From contig DAIPYN010000005.1 in NCBI GenBank assembly GCA_036782715.1, positions 16,750 to 80,749 on the forward strand: 64,000 nucleotides of DNA. The letters run 5' to 3'. Numbering within the stretch: position 1 is the stretch's first letter; each line of letters starts with the position of its first letter. The position numbers and the translations under genes were made by a program. The DNA is from UBA3478 sp036782715 (lineage in GTDB: Bacteria > Bacteroidota > Bacteroidia > Flavobacteriales > Flavobacteriaceae). The notes under the pieces are model-generated. The model searched no databases. It worked only from the letters and a program-made list of their open reading frames with translations, and had not been told where the DNA came from. Shown here one piece after another: positions 34,523 through 43,494 of this stretch.

Positions 34523-35749
34523 ATGAAAACAAGCATACGCATTCAACTCTCGTTTATGATGTTCCTAGAATTTTTTATCTGGGGTGGTTGGTTTGTAACT
34601 ATGGGTATTTTCTTACCGAGCACCTTAGGAGCAACAGGATCAGAAAGTGCGATGGCCTATTCTACTCAGAGTTGGGGAGCGATTATTGCTCCATTTATTA
34701 TTGGTCTTATCGCCGATCGATATTTCAATGCCGAGAGAATTCTAGGGGTGCTTCACCTTGTAGGAGCATTTTTAATGTATCAAATGTCGGCGGCAGAGAA
34801 TTTTGAAGTGTTCTACCCCTATGTATTGGGGTACATGATTGCCTACATGCCAACCCTTGCCCTAGTAAACTCTGTTTCCTTTAATCAGATGACCAACCCG
34901 GCAAAAGAGTTTTCTCCGATCCGCGTTTTTGGTACGATCGGATGGATTCTCGCCGGATTAATCATCAGCTTCGTTTTCAAATGGGATGCCCCTGAATCAG
35001 TAGCACAGGGAGCACTTAGAAACACTTTCTTAATGACGGGTATCGCTTCTGCAATCTTAGGATTATTCAGCTTTACACTTCCTAAAACACCTCCTACTGC
35101 TAAAAAAGGAGCCGTGACAGTTAGCGATATTTTAGGACTCGACGCACTGAGCCTTCTGAAAGACAGAAACTTTTTGGTATTCTTTTTATCGTCGGTACTT
35201 ATCTGTATTCCATTAGCATTCTACTATCAGCACGCAGCACAATTCTTAGGTGAAATTGAAGTAGCCAACCCAGCCGGTAAAATGACTATCGGACAAATCT
35301 CCGAAGTTCTATTCATGCTTCTTTTACCGGTATTTTTCACCCGTTTCGGATTCAAGAAAACCATTCTAGTAGGTATGGCTGCTTGGGCAGTTCGTTATTT
35401 CCTATTCTCCATCGGAAACGCAGATGACGGAGTTTTCCTATTATTAATCGGTATCGCCCTACACGGTATTTGCTACGATTTCTTCTTTGTGTCAGGTCAG
35501 ATTTACACGGATACGAAGGCAGGTGACAGTGTAAAAAGTGCTGCGCAAGGTCTAATTACTTTAGCTACCTATGGTGTAGGAATGCTTGTAGGTTTTTGGA
35601 TTGCCGGACAAATCACTGATAGCTACGCTCTTAGCAATGGTGGTCATGACTGGAAACAAATTTGGGTGCTTCCTGCCCTTTTCGCTATTGGGGTTTTTGT
35701 GTTATTTGCGGTATTTTTCCGTTCTGAAAAAGTTGAATACAAATCATAA
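34523..35749 (+). CDS. MFS transporter, nucleoside:H+ symporter-like
   Basis: A 408-residue inner-membrane permease with about 12 hydrophobic segments. It resembles the nucleoside:H+ symporter (NupG-like) branch of the major facilitator superfamily, with IRVFGTIGWILAGLIISF in the fourth and fifth helices. In this context the cargo is more likely a sugar or 3-keto sugar, since the next genes are sugar oxidoreductase and isomerase types. It is 2 bp from the Gfo/Idh/MocA gene and divergent from the GMC gene. Confidence 0.85.
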   Translation: MKTSIRIQLSFMMFLEFFIWGGWFVTMGIFLPSTLGATGSESAMAYSTQSWGAIIAPFIIGLIADRYFNAERILGVLHLVGAFLMYQMSAAENFEVFYPYVLGYMIAYMPTLALVNSVSFNQMTNPAKEFSPIRVFGTIGWILAGLIISFVFKWDAPESVAQGALRNTFLMTGIASAILGLFSFTLPKTPPTAKKGAVTVSDILGLDALSLLKDRNFLVFFLSSVLICIPLAFYYQHAAQFLGEIEVANPAGKMTIGQISEVLFMLLLPVFFTRFGFKKTILVGMAAWAVRYFLFSIGNADDGVFLLLIGIALHGICYDFFFVSGQIYTDTKAGDSVKSAAQGLITLATYGVGMLVGFWIAGQITDSYALSNGGHDWKQIWVLPALFAIGVFVLFAVFFRSEKVEYKS

Positions 35750-35751
35750 TT

Positions 35752-36897
35752 ATGCCGAAGAAAATCAAACTTGGAATACTAGGTGGTGGAGGTGACTCCT
35801 TAATCGGAATTGTTCACCGAATTGCAGCATTTATTAATGACAACTACGAAATTGTCGGAGGAGTTTTCAATCCCGACAAAAACGTAAGTATCGAATTTGC
35901 AAAACATATCGATATTCCGACCCATCGCATCTATGCGACAGTTGAAGAGTTAGTGGCTGCAGAAAATGCGCTACCCGAAGAGGAGCGCATGCAAGTAGTC
36001 AGTATCCTGACCCCTAACTTTCTTCATTTTCCGATGGCAAAAACGCTTCTTGAAAATGGATTCAACGTGATCTGTGAGAAGCCGATGACTACCACCTATG
36101 AAGAGGCTAAAGAAATCGCAGCACTTCAAGAAAAAGGGGGAGCGGTGTTCGCACTTACACACACCTATACCGGATACCCGATGGTACGTCAAATGAGAGA
36201 AATGATTCGCTCAGGAGCTATTGGAGACGTTCACAAGGTGGATGTTCAGTACTACCAAGGCTGGATCAATCCGCTCATTCACGATGAAGCCTCAAGAAAA
36301 GCAACTTGGAGATTGGATCCTGAAAAATCAGGAATTTCATGCTGTGTTGGGGATATCGGAGTTCACGCCTTTAACCTTGTAGAATACACCACAGGTCTGG
36401 AAATAAAAGAAGTACTAAGCGACTTCAATTTCTTATACGATGACAACGTAATGGATGTGGATGCTACCGTATTAGTTCGCCTTGACAAACATGTAAAAGG
36501 AGTGGTTCGATCGAGCCAAATTGCTACAGCCGAAGAAAACAATATTGTTCTTTCCATCTATGGAAAAGAGGGTGGCTTAAAATGGGAACAAGAAAACCCC
36601 AATTACCTCTACCTGCTTAAAGAAGGGCAACCCATGCAAGTTCTTAAGCCAGGACATGGATACAACAGCGAGTTTTCATTAGAGGGTACCAAAGTACCTC
36701 CAGGGCACCCTGAAGGGCTTTTCGATGCAATGGCCAATATTTACCTGGGAGTTGCGAAAGCGGTTCGCGGAGAAACCTATCATGACGGGGCATTCCCAAC
36801 AGTTACTGATGGCCTTCGCGGAATGAACTTCATTGAAGCCACCGTTGAATCGAATGCTAAAGGAAATGTTTGGGTCACTTTAGACGCTCAACAATAA
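35752..36897 (+). CDS. Gfo/Idh/MocA family oxidoreductase
   Basis: An NAD(P)-dependent sugar oxidoreductase of 381 residues. The Rossmann start is LGILGGGGDSLIGIVHR, with the family motif CEKPMTTTYEEA and the substrate-side HxxD-type run DIGVHAFNLVEY, close to the catalytic Lys in EKP. In 3-keto-glycoside pathways, this family interconverts keto and hydroxyl forms of the sugar. It starts 2 bp after the transporter and lies 11 bp before the isomerase. The true substrate is unproven. Confidence 0.92.
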   Translation: MPKKIKLGILGGGGDSLIGIVHRIAAFINDNYEIVGGVFNPDKNVSIEFAKHIDIPTHRIYATVEELVAAENALPEEERMQVVSILTPNFLHFPMAKTLLENGFNVICEKPMTTTYEEAKEIAALQEKGGAVFALTHTYTGYPMVRQMREMIRSGAIGDVHKVDVQYYQGWINPLIHDEASRKATWRLDPEKSGISCCVGDIGVHAFNLVEYTTGLEIKEVLSDFNFLYDDNVMDVDATVLVRLDKHVKGVVRSSQIATAEENNIVLSIYGKEGGLKWEQENPNYLYLLKEGQPMQVLKPGHGYNSEFSLEGTKVPPGHPEGLFDAMANIYLGVAKAVRGETYHDGAFPTVTDGLRGMNFIEATVESNAKGNVWVTLDAQQ

Positions 36898-36908
36898 AAA
36901 ACAACGCT

Positions 36909-37961
36909 ATGAAAACGATTAAAGGACCTGCGGTATTTCTAGCGCAGTTTATCGACAATAAACCCCCATTTAATTCCCTAGAAGGGCTATGTCAATGGGC
37001 AGCAGACTTAGGATATAAAGGAATTCAAATCCCAACTTGGGAATCTTTCTTAATTGATTTAGATAAGGCGGCCGAAAGCCAAGACTATTGTGACGAACTC
37101 AAAGGAAAGATCGCTTCATTTGGATTAGAAATCACCGAGCTATCGACTCACCTTCAAGGTCAGTTAGTAGCAGTACACCCTGCCTATGATCTGATGTTCG
37201 ACAATTTTGCACCTGATGCCGTAAAAAACAATCCAAAAGCAAGAACAGAGTGGGCGATTGACACAGTTAAAAAAGCAGCTACAGCAAGTAGACGTTTAGG
37301 CCTTAATGCACATGCCACCTTTTCGGGTTCACTATTATGGCACACGATGCACCCTTGGCCTCAACGCCCTGCAGGTTTAGTTGAAATGGGCTTCGAAGAA
37401 TTAGCAAAAAGATGGATGCCTATTTTGAATCACTTCGACAAAGAAGGCGTTGATGTCTGTTACGAGGTTCACCCAGGAGAAGATATTCACGATGGGGATA
37501 CTTTCGAACGTTTTCTCGAAGCAACCGGCAATCATAAACGCGTAAATATTCTTTATGATCCAAGTCATTTTGTGCTTCAACAGCTTGACTATATCGAATA
37601 CATCGATCATTACCATGAATTCATCAAGGCCTTCCATGTAAAAGACTCAGAGTTTAATCCGACCGGAAAAAAAGGAGCCTTCGGAGGATACAACGATTGG
37701 TCTGATCGCGCAGGACGTTACAGATCTCCTGGTGATGGGCAAGTAGACTTTAAAACCATTTTCTCTAAACTTACCCAATACGGATGTGATGTTTGGGCTG
37801 TAATGGAATGGGAATGTTGCATTAAGAGCCCAGAACAAGGAGCCAGAGAAGGTGCTGCATTTATCAAAAATCATATCATTGAAGCCACCGAAAAAACCTT
37901 TGACGATTTTGCAGGAGGCGATGTCAATAAAGACGAACTTAAAAAGATCTTAGGACTATGA
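36909..37961 (+). CDS. Sugar phosphate isomerase/epimerase-type TIM barrel
   Basis: An AP-endonuclease-2-like TIM barrel of 350 residues with the metal ligands expected in YEVHPGED, NILYDPSHF, FHVKDSEF and WAVMEWE (Glu, Asp, His and Glu). These enzymes isomerise or epimerise keto sugars. I chose the ATG at 36909, because the longer in-frame start lies inside the preceding gene. The end overlaps the DUF1080 lipoprotein start by ATGA, so the two are coupled. Confidence 0.9.
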   Translation: MKTIKGPAVFLAQFIDNKPPFNSLEGLCQWAADLGYKGIQIPTWESFLIDLDKAAESQDYCDELKGKIASFGLEITELSTHLQGQLVAVHPAYDLMFDNFAPDAVKNNPKARTEWAIDTVKKAATASRRLGLNAHATFSGSLLWHTMHPWPQRPAGLVEMGFEELAKRWMPILNHFDKEGVDVCYEVHPGEDIHDGDTFERFLEATGNHKRVNILYDPSHFVLQQLDYIEYIDHYHEFIKAFHVKDSEFNPTGKKGAFGGYNDWSDRAGRYRSPGDGQVDFKTIFSKLTQYGCDVWAVMEWECCIKSPEQGAREGAAFIKNHIIEATEKTFDDFAGGDVNKDELKKILGL

Positions 37962-39379
37962 AAGCAACCGCTTTAATTGCACTTGGAGCCCTTATTGTTG
38001 GCTGTGCAAATCCAACTCAGAAAGCCGCCGAGACAACCACTCAAGAAAACGATTGGGAGATTCTTTTCGATGGTACTACCACAGATAAATGGAAGCAATA
38101 CAATGGGGATTCCATGTCAGAGGCATGGAAGATCGAAGATGGAGCACTCGTATTTTATCCACCTAAAGAAGGTTCTCAATGGGGAAAAGGTCACAATATT
38201 GTTACCAAAGAAAACTACCATAGCTTTGAGTTAGCACTTGAATACAAAGTTGCAGAGGGAGCCAATAGTGGAGTTTTCTGGGGCATTATCGAAGACGAAC
38301 GTCTTGCAGAACCTTACCTAAGTGGTCCAGAAATTCAGGTCTTAGATAATGAAAGACATCCTGACGCAAAAGCAGGTCTTACTCATCAAGCTGGTGCGCT
38401 TTACGATATGGTTGCCCCTTCAAAAGACGTCACCTTGCCTGCAGGAGAATGGAATACCCTATTCATCACTATTGACTACTTTACCAATCAAGGAATTGTG
38501 AAACAAAATGGCGAAGAAATTGTAAACTTCCCAGTACATGGCGAAGGGTGGAACGAGCTTGTTGCCAATTCTAAGTTTGCCGATTGGACAGCTTTCGGTA
38601 AATATCGTACCGGTAAAATTGGGCTTCAAGATCACGGCGATGTGGTTGCCTACCGAAATATTAAAATTAGAAGAATAAACGCTCCAAATATGGAACAAGA
38701 ACCTACTACTCCAGAGGCAACTGAATTATATGAGCCCGTACCTCCAAGAGTAACACCCGGTGTAAACGGCAGTGCTCCTAGCGATGCTATCGTATTGTTT
38801 GATGGTACCTCATTAGACGTATGGGAAAGTGCTAACGGTGGTGAGGCGCCATGGATTTTAAATGAAGATGGAAGTATGACCGTTGCCGATCGAACAGGTG
38901 ACATCAGAACTAAAGAAGTATTCGGAAGCGTTCAATTGCATCTAGAGTGGAGATCTCCGGCAGACGTACGAGGATCTAACCAGTCACGCGCTAATAGCGG
39001 TGTATTTCTGCAAGAAAAGTATGAGGTTCAGGTGTTAGACAACAATGACAACCCAACCTATGTAAATGGTCAAGTGGGTTCTATTTACAAACAAGCAATT
39101 CCATTAGCAATGGCTTCAGTGCCTTCAGGAGAATGGAATACCTACGACATTATTTTTCATGCTCCAGAGTTTGACGAGGCAGGAAACCGAACCAAAGCCG
39201 GTACACTAACGGTAATACACAACGGAGTCCTTATTCAAGACCACTACGAGCTAAAAGGAACTACCGAATACATCGGATGGCCAAAGAACACTCCGCACGG
39301 ACCAGGTCCTCTTAGACTGCAAGATCACGGTGACAACTCTGGTGTGAGCTACAGAAACATTTGGATTAGACCTCTTTAA
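37958..39379 (+). CDS. Lipoprotein with two tandem DUF1080 (3-keto-disaccharide hydrolase-type) domains
   Basis: A 473-residue exported protein. The signal peptide ends in a lipobox (LIVGC, Cys16), so the protein should be lipid-anchored in the envelope. Domain 1 is about residues 33-237 and domain 2 about 276-473, joined by a Pro/Glu/Thr-rich linker. Both repeat the same landmarks: LFDGT, NSGVF, (I/V)QVLDN, PAGEWNT or PSGEWNT, and LQDHGD...YRNI. DUF1080 is a concanavalin-like fold that cleaves 3-keto-glycosides in characterised cases. It ends the four-gene plus-strand unit. Most relatives carry one domain. Confidence 0.9.
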   Translation: MKATALIALGALIVGCANPTQKAAETTTQENDWEILFDGTTTDKWKQYNGDSMSEAWKIEDGALVFYPPKEGSQWGKGHNIVTKENYHSFELALEYKVAEGANSGVFWGIIEDERLAEPYLSGPEIQVLDNERHPDAKAGLTHQAGALYDMVAPSKDVTLPAGEWNTLFITIDYFTNQGIVKQNGEEIVNFPVHGEGWNELVANSKFADWTAFGKYRTGKIGLQDHGDVVAYRNIKIRRINAPNMEQEPTTPEATELYEPVPPRVTPGVNGSAPSDAIVLFDGTSLDVWESANGGEAPWILNEDGSMTVADRTGDIRTKEVFGSVQLHLEWRSPADVRGSNQSRANSGVFLQEKYEVQVLDNNDNPTYVNGQVGSIYKQAIPLAMASVPSGEWNTYDIIFHAPEFDEAGNRTKAGTLTVIHNGVLIQDHYELKGTTEYIGWPKNTPHGPGPLRLQDHGDNSGVSYRNIWIRPL

Positions 39380-39394
39380 ATAGGGGTCTTTTCC

Positions 39395-39402
39395 TACCTT
39401 TG
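39395..39402 (+). promoter_or_regulatory. Putative -7 promoter box for yicC
   Basis: TACCTTTG matches TAnnTTTG and ends 6 bases before the yicC ATG at 39409. It predicts a very short or absent leader. Confidence 0.55.
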
Positions 39403-39408
39403 CGGCCT

Positions 39409-40266
39409 ATGATACACTCGATGACCGGATTCGGTCGACATATAGAGCACTTAGGCACAGAAAAAATTACCGTTGAGTTTAAATCACTGAACAGTAAAAA
39501 CCTAGATCTTAATCTAAGGTTACCACAAACACTTCGCGCTCACGAAATTGATTTTCGAAAGAAAATAGCTGAACAGCTTACTCGAGGAAAGGTTGAGGCT
39601 TATATCTATATCGAGTCAGAAACGGTGAGAACACCTGCTCAAATCAATGAGCCCGTTGTTTCAGAATACTTAAGGCAAATCAAGAATTTTGCAGAAGGGG
39701 ATGATTTAGCCACATTAGCCTTAGCCCTTAAAATGCCTGAGTCACTCACTCAAGAAAAGCAGGAAGCAGACGAAAATCAAATACTCAGTGTAAATACTGC
39801 CTTAGACAAGGCCCTAGAAGCCCTTATTAGCTTTAGAAAACAAGAAGGTGAACAATTGATGCTCGATATTCAATCGCGTATTGATTTAATCGCAAAGCAT
39901 CTCGAAGAGGTACTCGCTTTAGATGAGAATCGAAGAGAAGGGGTTCGAAGTCGTTTAGAACAAGCCGTCGCCCAACTGAAAGAATCTGTAGATGAGAATA
40001 GATTCGAGCAAGAACTCATCTACTATCTTGAGAAATATGATATTACCGAAGAGAAGGTTCGATTAAAAAATCATCTTTCTTACTTTCTAAAAACAGCCAC
40101 TGAAAGTGAAGCACCTGGTAAAAAGCTAGGCTTTATCGCTCAAGAGATAGGGCGTGAAATCAACACGATTGGCTCTAAGGCTAATGATGCCTCGATTCAA
40201 CGTGAGGTAGTGCAAATGAAAGATGAACTTGAAAAAATTAAAGAACAATTATTAAATGTCCTTTAA
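39409..40266 (+). CDS. YicC/YloC family endoribonuclease
   Basis: A 285-residue RNA-processing protein of the YicC family, shown in other bacteria to cleave RNA. The start MIHSMTGFGR and the end IGREINTIGSKANDASIQ are the N- and C-terminal family signatures. The middle is a long helical region. I chose the ATG at 39409, which follows the family start. It overlaps gmk by 11 bases, the usual yicC-gmk pairing. Confidence 0.92.
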   Translation: MIHSMTGFGRHIEHLGTEKITVEFKSLNSKNLDLNLRLPQTLRAHEIDFRKKIAEQLTRGKVEAYIYIESETVRTPAQINEPVVSEYLRQIKNFAEGDDLATLALALKMPESLTQEKQEADENQILSVNTALDKALEALISFRKQEGEQLMLDIQSRIDLIAKHLEEVLALDENRREGVRSRLEQAVAQLKESVDENRFEQELIYYLEKYDITEEKVRLKNHLSYFLKTATESEAPGKKLGFIAQEIGREINTIGSKANDASIQREVVQMKDELEKIKEQLLNVL

Positions 40267-40834
40267 CACCGACAAGCTTATCGTCTTTTCAGCACCCTCG
40301 GGTAGTGGCAAAACAACGATTGTTAGACACTTACTAGAGCAAACAGACCTGCCTCTAGCCTTTTCAATTTCAGCCACTACTAGAGCTCCCAGAGGCACAG
40401 AAAAAGATGGTGAAGATTATTATTTCCTAAGTCCAGAGGCTTTTAAAAGTAAGATTGAAAAAGGTGAGTTTTTAGAATACGAAGAAGTCTATCCTGGATT
40501 GTTCTATGGTACCTTAGCATCTGAGGTAAAGCGACTTTGGAATGAAAAAAAAGCGGTACTCTTCGATATTGACGTTATGGGAGGTATGTCGATAAAAAAG
40601 AGCTTTCCGGCCGAAACGTTAACGGTATTTGTTCAGCCCCCATCGATCAAGACTCTTGAAAAGCGATTAAGGTCTAGAAATACGGATACCGAAGAAACGC
40701 TACAAATTAGACTCAGTAAGGCACAACAAGAATTAGAACAGGCACAGGCCTTTGATGAGATTGTAATCAATGACGACCTTGCAACCGCACTATCGCAAAC
40801 TGAAGAAATCGTAAGATCCTTTTTAGCGAAATGA
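40256..40834 (+). CDS. gmk: Guanylate kinase
   Basis: Phosphorylates GMP and dGMP, feeding GTP and dGTP pools. The 192 residues show the P-loop SAPSGSGKTTI, the guanylate kinase signature around ATTRAPRGTEKDGEDYYFL, and YGTLASEV. It overlaps yicC by 11 bases and nadD by 4 (ATGA), so all three are translationally coupled. Confidence 0.96.
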   Translation: MSFNTDKLIVFSAPSGSGKTTIVRHLLEQTDLPLAFSISATTRAPRGTEKDGEDYYFLSPEAFKSKIEKGEFLEYEEVYPGLFYGTLASEVKRLWNEKKAVLFDIDVMGGMSIKKSFPAETLTVFVQPPSIKTLEKRLRSRNTDTEETLQIRLSKAQQELEQAQAFDEIVINDDLATALSQTEEIVRSFLAK

Positions 40835-41430
40835 GTGAGAAAAAGAAAATAGGACTGTTTTTCGGGACATTCAACCCTATGCATCGGGCACACTTACTCC
40901 TCGCCAATCATATTGCAGAGAATAGTGATCTATATCAAGTATGGTTCGTCATTACTCCGAAAAGCCCATTCAAAAAGAAGGTTAGTCTAGCGAGTGATAT
41001 TGATCGTTATCAGATGGTTTACGATGCGATTGAAGATTATCCGAAATTCAGAGCGAGTAAGATTGAATTTGGCCTTCCTCAGCCGAACTACACTGCAGAT
41101 ACGCTTGCGCACCTAGAAGAGCAGACCAATTATCAGTACGATTTCAGTCTAATTATGGGAGAAGACAATCTTGCTCATTTTCATAAGTGGAAGAATTACG
41201 AATCACTATTAGCCAATTACCGAATATTAGTGTACCCAAGGGTAAGTCCGCTCAGAACTCCTCCACCTGAAGAAATCGATCAACACCAAAGTGTGCAACG
41301 TATTAAAGCACCGATTATCGAGCTCTCTTCTTCTTATGTTAGAGAACAGATTAAGCTAGGACACGAGGTGAGACCGCTTTTACCCGACTCCGTGTTTGAG
41401 TTTATCGATTCGAAGAATCTCTATCGCTAA
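40831..41430 (+). CDS. nadD: Nicotinate-nucleotide adenylyltransferase
   Basis: Adenylates nicotinate mononucleotide in NAD synthesis. The 199 residues start GLFFGTFNPMHRAHLLLA, in which the (H/T)xGH nucleotidyltransferase motif reads HRAH, with Ala in place of Gly. The C-terminal SSSYVREQI replaces the usual ISSTxIR. Both small changes are noted, but the rest of the fold and the pairing with gmk fit NadD. Its 3' end overlaps the convergent DUF6503 gene by 29 bases. Confidence 0.9.
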   Translation: MSEKKKIGLFFGTFNPMHRAHLLLANHIAENSDLYQVWFVITPKSPFKKKVSLASDIDRYQMVYDAIEDYPKFRASKIEFGLPQPNYTADTLAHLEEQTNYQYDFSLIMGEDNLAHFHKWKNYESLLANYRILVYPRVSPLRTPPPEEIDQHQSVQRIKAPIIELSSSYVREQIKLGHEVRPLLPDSVFEFIDSKNLYR

Positions 41431-42088
41431 AGAGTTCGTCTGTGCCGATATAAGACCCATCGTTATTGTAATACCAAGAACGAATCTTTGGCATCTTTAT
41501 TCCTTCAACCGTTTCGATTTCTTCTAACAGGATGTATTCCCCGTCTCCGATCGCCTCATTGTGGTAGAATTGGTAAGCGATTAACGCATAATTTTCAGGG
41601 TTGAAATAGAAATACCAGGTATCTGATCCGACCGAAGGGTCATAAGTAACACGCATTCTTATCGACTCTTTCCCGTGAAAAACTACTCGTTCAGTCTTAG
41701 GATCGATTTGTGCACCGGGATCGTTGAGTTTCATCGGCAGACCATACAAATAAGTGTGGTAATCACGTAACTTCAGTGTTCGTGCCTGAGTTAACGAATC
41801 CTTAGCAGCATACACTCCCTTATCGATTCGATAGGTTTTAATATCGTCACCTCTAGTTTCGATGAGTTCGAAATATTCTTGCGGCAAATCGATGATCACC
41901 TCTCTTGTAAAAGAAGGCTTGTCTTTTGAAGTTACCTCAATGGTAAAGGCTCCACTAAATTGCTCCCAATTTCCTTCAGGGTCGTGGTACCCTATTGAAG
42001 AAGCTAAAATATCCTTAGCCCATGCTTGTGCTGATAGATTTGCCGGGAATAATAATACACTCCCTAGAATCATTAAAAGATTGCGCAT
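41402..42088 (-). CDS. DUF6503 family exported protein
   Basis: A 228-residue protein with an N-terminal signal peptide (MRNLLMILGSVLLFPANLSAQ) and a periplasmic or outer-membrane destination. The mature part is rich in beta-strand patterns and resembles LolA-type outer-membrane lipid carriers (DUF6503). It may bind a hydrophobic ligand. It runs against nadD, which it overlaps by 29 bases at the 3' end, and lies back to back with dgt. Confidence 0.75.
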   Translation of the reverse strand: MRNLLMILGSVLLFPANLSAQAWAKDILASSIGYHDPEGNWEQFSGAFTIEVTSKDKPSFTREVIIDLPQEYFELIETRGDDIKTYRIDKGVYAAKDSLTQARTLKLRDYHTYLYGLPMKLNDPGAQIDPKTERVVFHGKESIRMRVTYDPSVGSDTWYFYFNPENYALIAYQFYHNEAIGDGEYILLEEIETVEGIKMPKIRSWYYNNDGSYIGTDELFSDRDSSNR

Positions 42089-42144
42089 CGTCTGTTTTAT
42101 CTTAAAGGTAAGGGAATAGAATTAAGTATATTCGCTTAAAAGGA

Positions 42145-43494
42145 ATGACTATGAACTGGGAGCACTTATTATCCTTGTCACGTGAGGGGGATACGGTCAA
42201 AAGACTAAGAAGCGATCAAGATGAAACTCGGCTAGGATTCGAAGTGGATTATGATCGAATCATCTTCTCTTCGGCCTTTAGAAGTTTACAAGACAAGACC
42301 CAAGTAGTTCCCCTTCCTATTCAAGCGGCAAGCAGAAAAGGATTCGTACATACCCGACTCACTCATAGTCTTGAAGTCTCGGTAGTCGGACGTAGTATCG
42401 GGCGTCTCGCCGGAAAGATCATTCTCGATCGCCATCCCGAATTAATTTCAGAAGGTTATCGTTTCAATGATTTTGGTGCTATTGTAGCAGCGGCAGCCTT
42501 AGCCCATGATATCGGCAATCCACCATTTGGTCACAGTGGGGAAAAAGCAATCGGAAATTTCTTCTCCAAAGGGCCCGGTAAAATTTATGCTGACAAACTC
42601 TCTGAGGGGCAATATACCGACCTTATCAAATTTGAAGGTAATGCGAATGGCCTAAGACTTTTGATCGAAAGCAGAGAAGGTGTTCCTGGAGGTTTAAGGT
42701 TAAGCTATGCTACTTTAGGGGCCTTTGTAAAGTATCCGAAAGCCTCCATTCCTCATCAACTAACTACTCACGTAGCCGATAAAAAGTATGGTGTGTTTGA
42801 AGCCAACTGGGAATCATACACTCAAATAGCTAGCCAGTTGGGTCTTCAAAAAGAGAAAGGCGGTTACCATCGTCACCCTTTAGTTTACCTCGTAGAAGCC
42901 GCCGACGATATTTGTTATACCCTCATTGATTTTGAAGATGCTATTAACATGGGGTATATCTCTGAAGACTATGCCTTAGAAAATCTAATCAATCTGGTCA
43001 AGAACCAAATTGATGGAGCAAAGTATCGCAGTTTGACCACCACCGCTGATAGAATCAGTTATTTACGAGCATTAGCAATCGGCACTCTAGTGAGCGAGGC
43101 TGTTCAACTATTTGCTGATCATGAGGAGGCTATCTTAGCTGGGCAACTTGAAAAAAGTTTGATTGATTACAGTGCACACAGTGCAGCCATAAGGGATATC
43201 ATTGATCTTAGTGTGAAAAACCTATACCAAGCAGACGAGGTGATTGAAAAAGAAATTGCCGGATATCAAATCATCAGTAATCTGCTCGAGCACACCTCTG
43301 CAGCCCTATGTACCCAAGCTGCAGATCAAAAAACAGTTTACGATAAGCTTATTTTAAGTCGCATACCTACCCCCTATCAATCGGCACCCGGTCAAGATTT
43401 ATATAAGAGTTTATTAAATGCCTCAAGCTTTGTAGCAAGCCTTTCTGATTCTCAGGCGATTCAACTAAACCAGACGATCCAGGGTATCTTTTAA
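42145..43494 (+). CDS. dgt: Deoxyguanosinetriphosphate triphosphohydrolase
   Basis: Hydrolyses dGTP to deoxyguanosine and triphosphate, an HD-domain enzyme. The 449 residues hold the metal site in FVHTRLTHSLEV and ALAHDIGNPPFGHSGE, then YLVEAADDICY as the third ligand. The motif arrangement is that of the bacterial dGTPase. The next in-frame ATG two codons later is an alternative start. Its end overlaps dxs by 30 bases. Confidence 0.93.
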   Translation: MTMNWEHLLSLSREGDTVKRLRSDQDETRLGFEVDYDRIIFSSAFRSLQDKTQVVPLPIQAASRKGFVHTRLTHSLEVSVVGRSIGRLAGKIILDRHPELISEGYRFNDFGAIVAAAALAHDIGNPPFGHSGEKAIGNFFSKGPGKIYADKLSEGQYTDLIKFEGNANGLRLLIESREGVPGGLRLSYATLGAFVKYPKASIPHQLTTHVADKKYGVFEANWESYTQIASQLGLQKEKGGYHRHPLVYLVEAADDICYTLIDFEDAINMGYISEDYALENLINLVKNQIDGAKYRSLTTTADRISYLRALAIGTLVSEAVQLFADHEEAILAGQLEKSLIDYSAHSAAIRDIIDLSVKNLYQADEVIEKEIAGYQIISNLLEHTSAALCTQAADQKTVYDKLILSRIPTPYQSAPGQDLYKSLLNASSFVASLSDSQAIQLNQTIQGIF

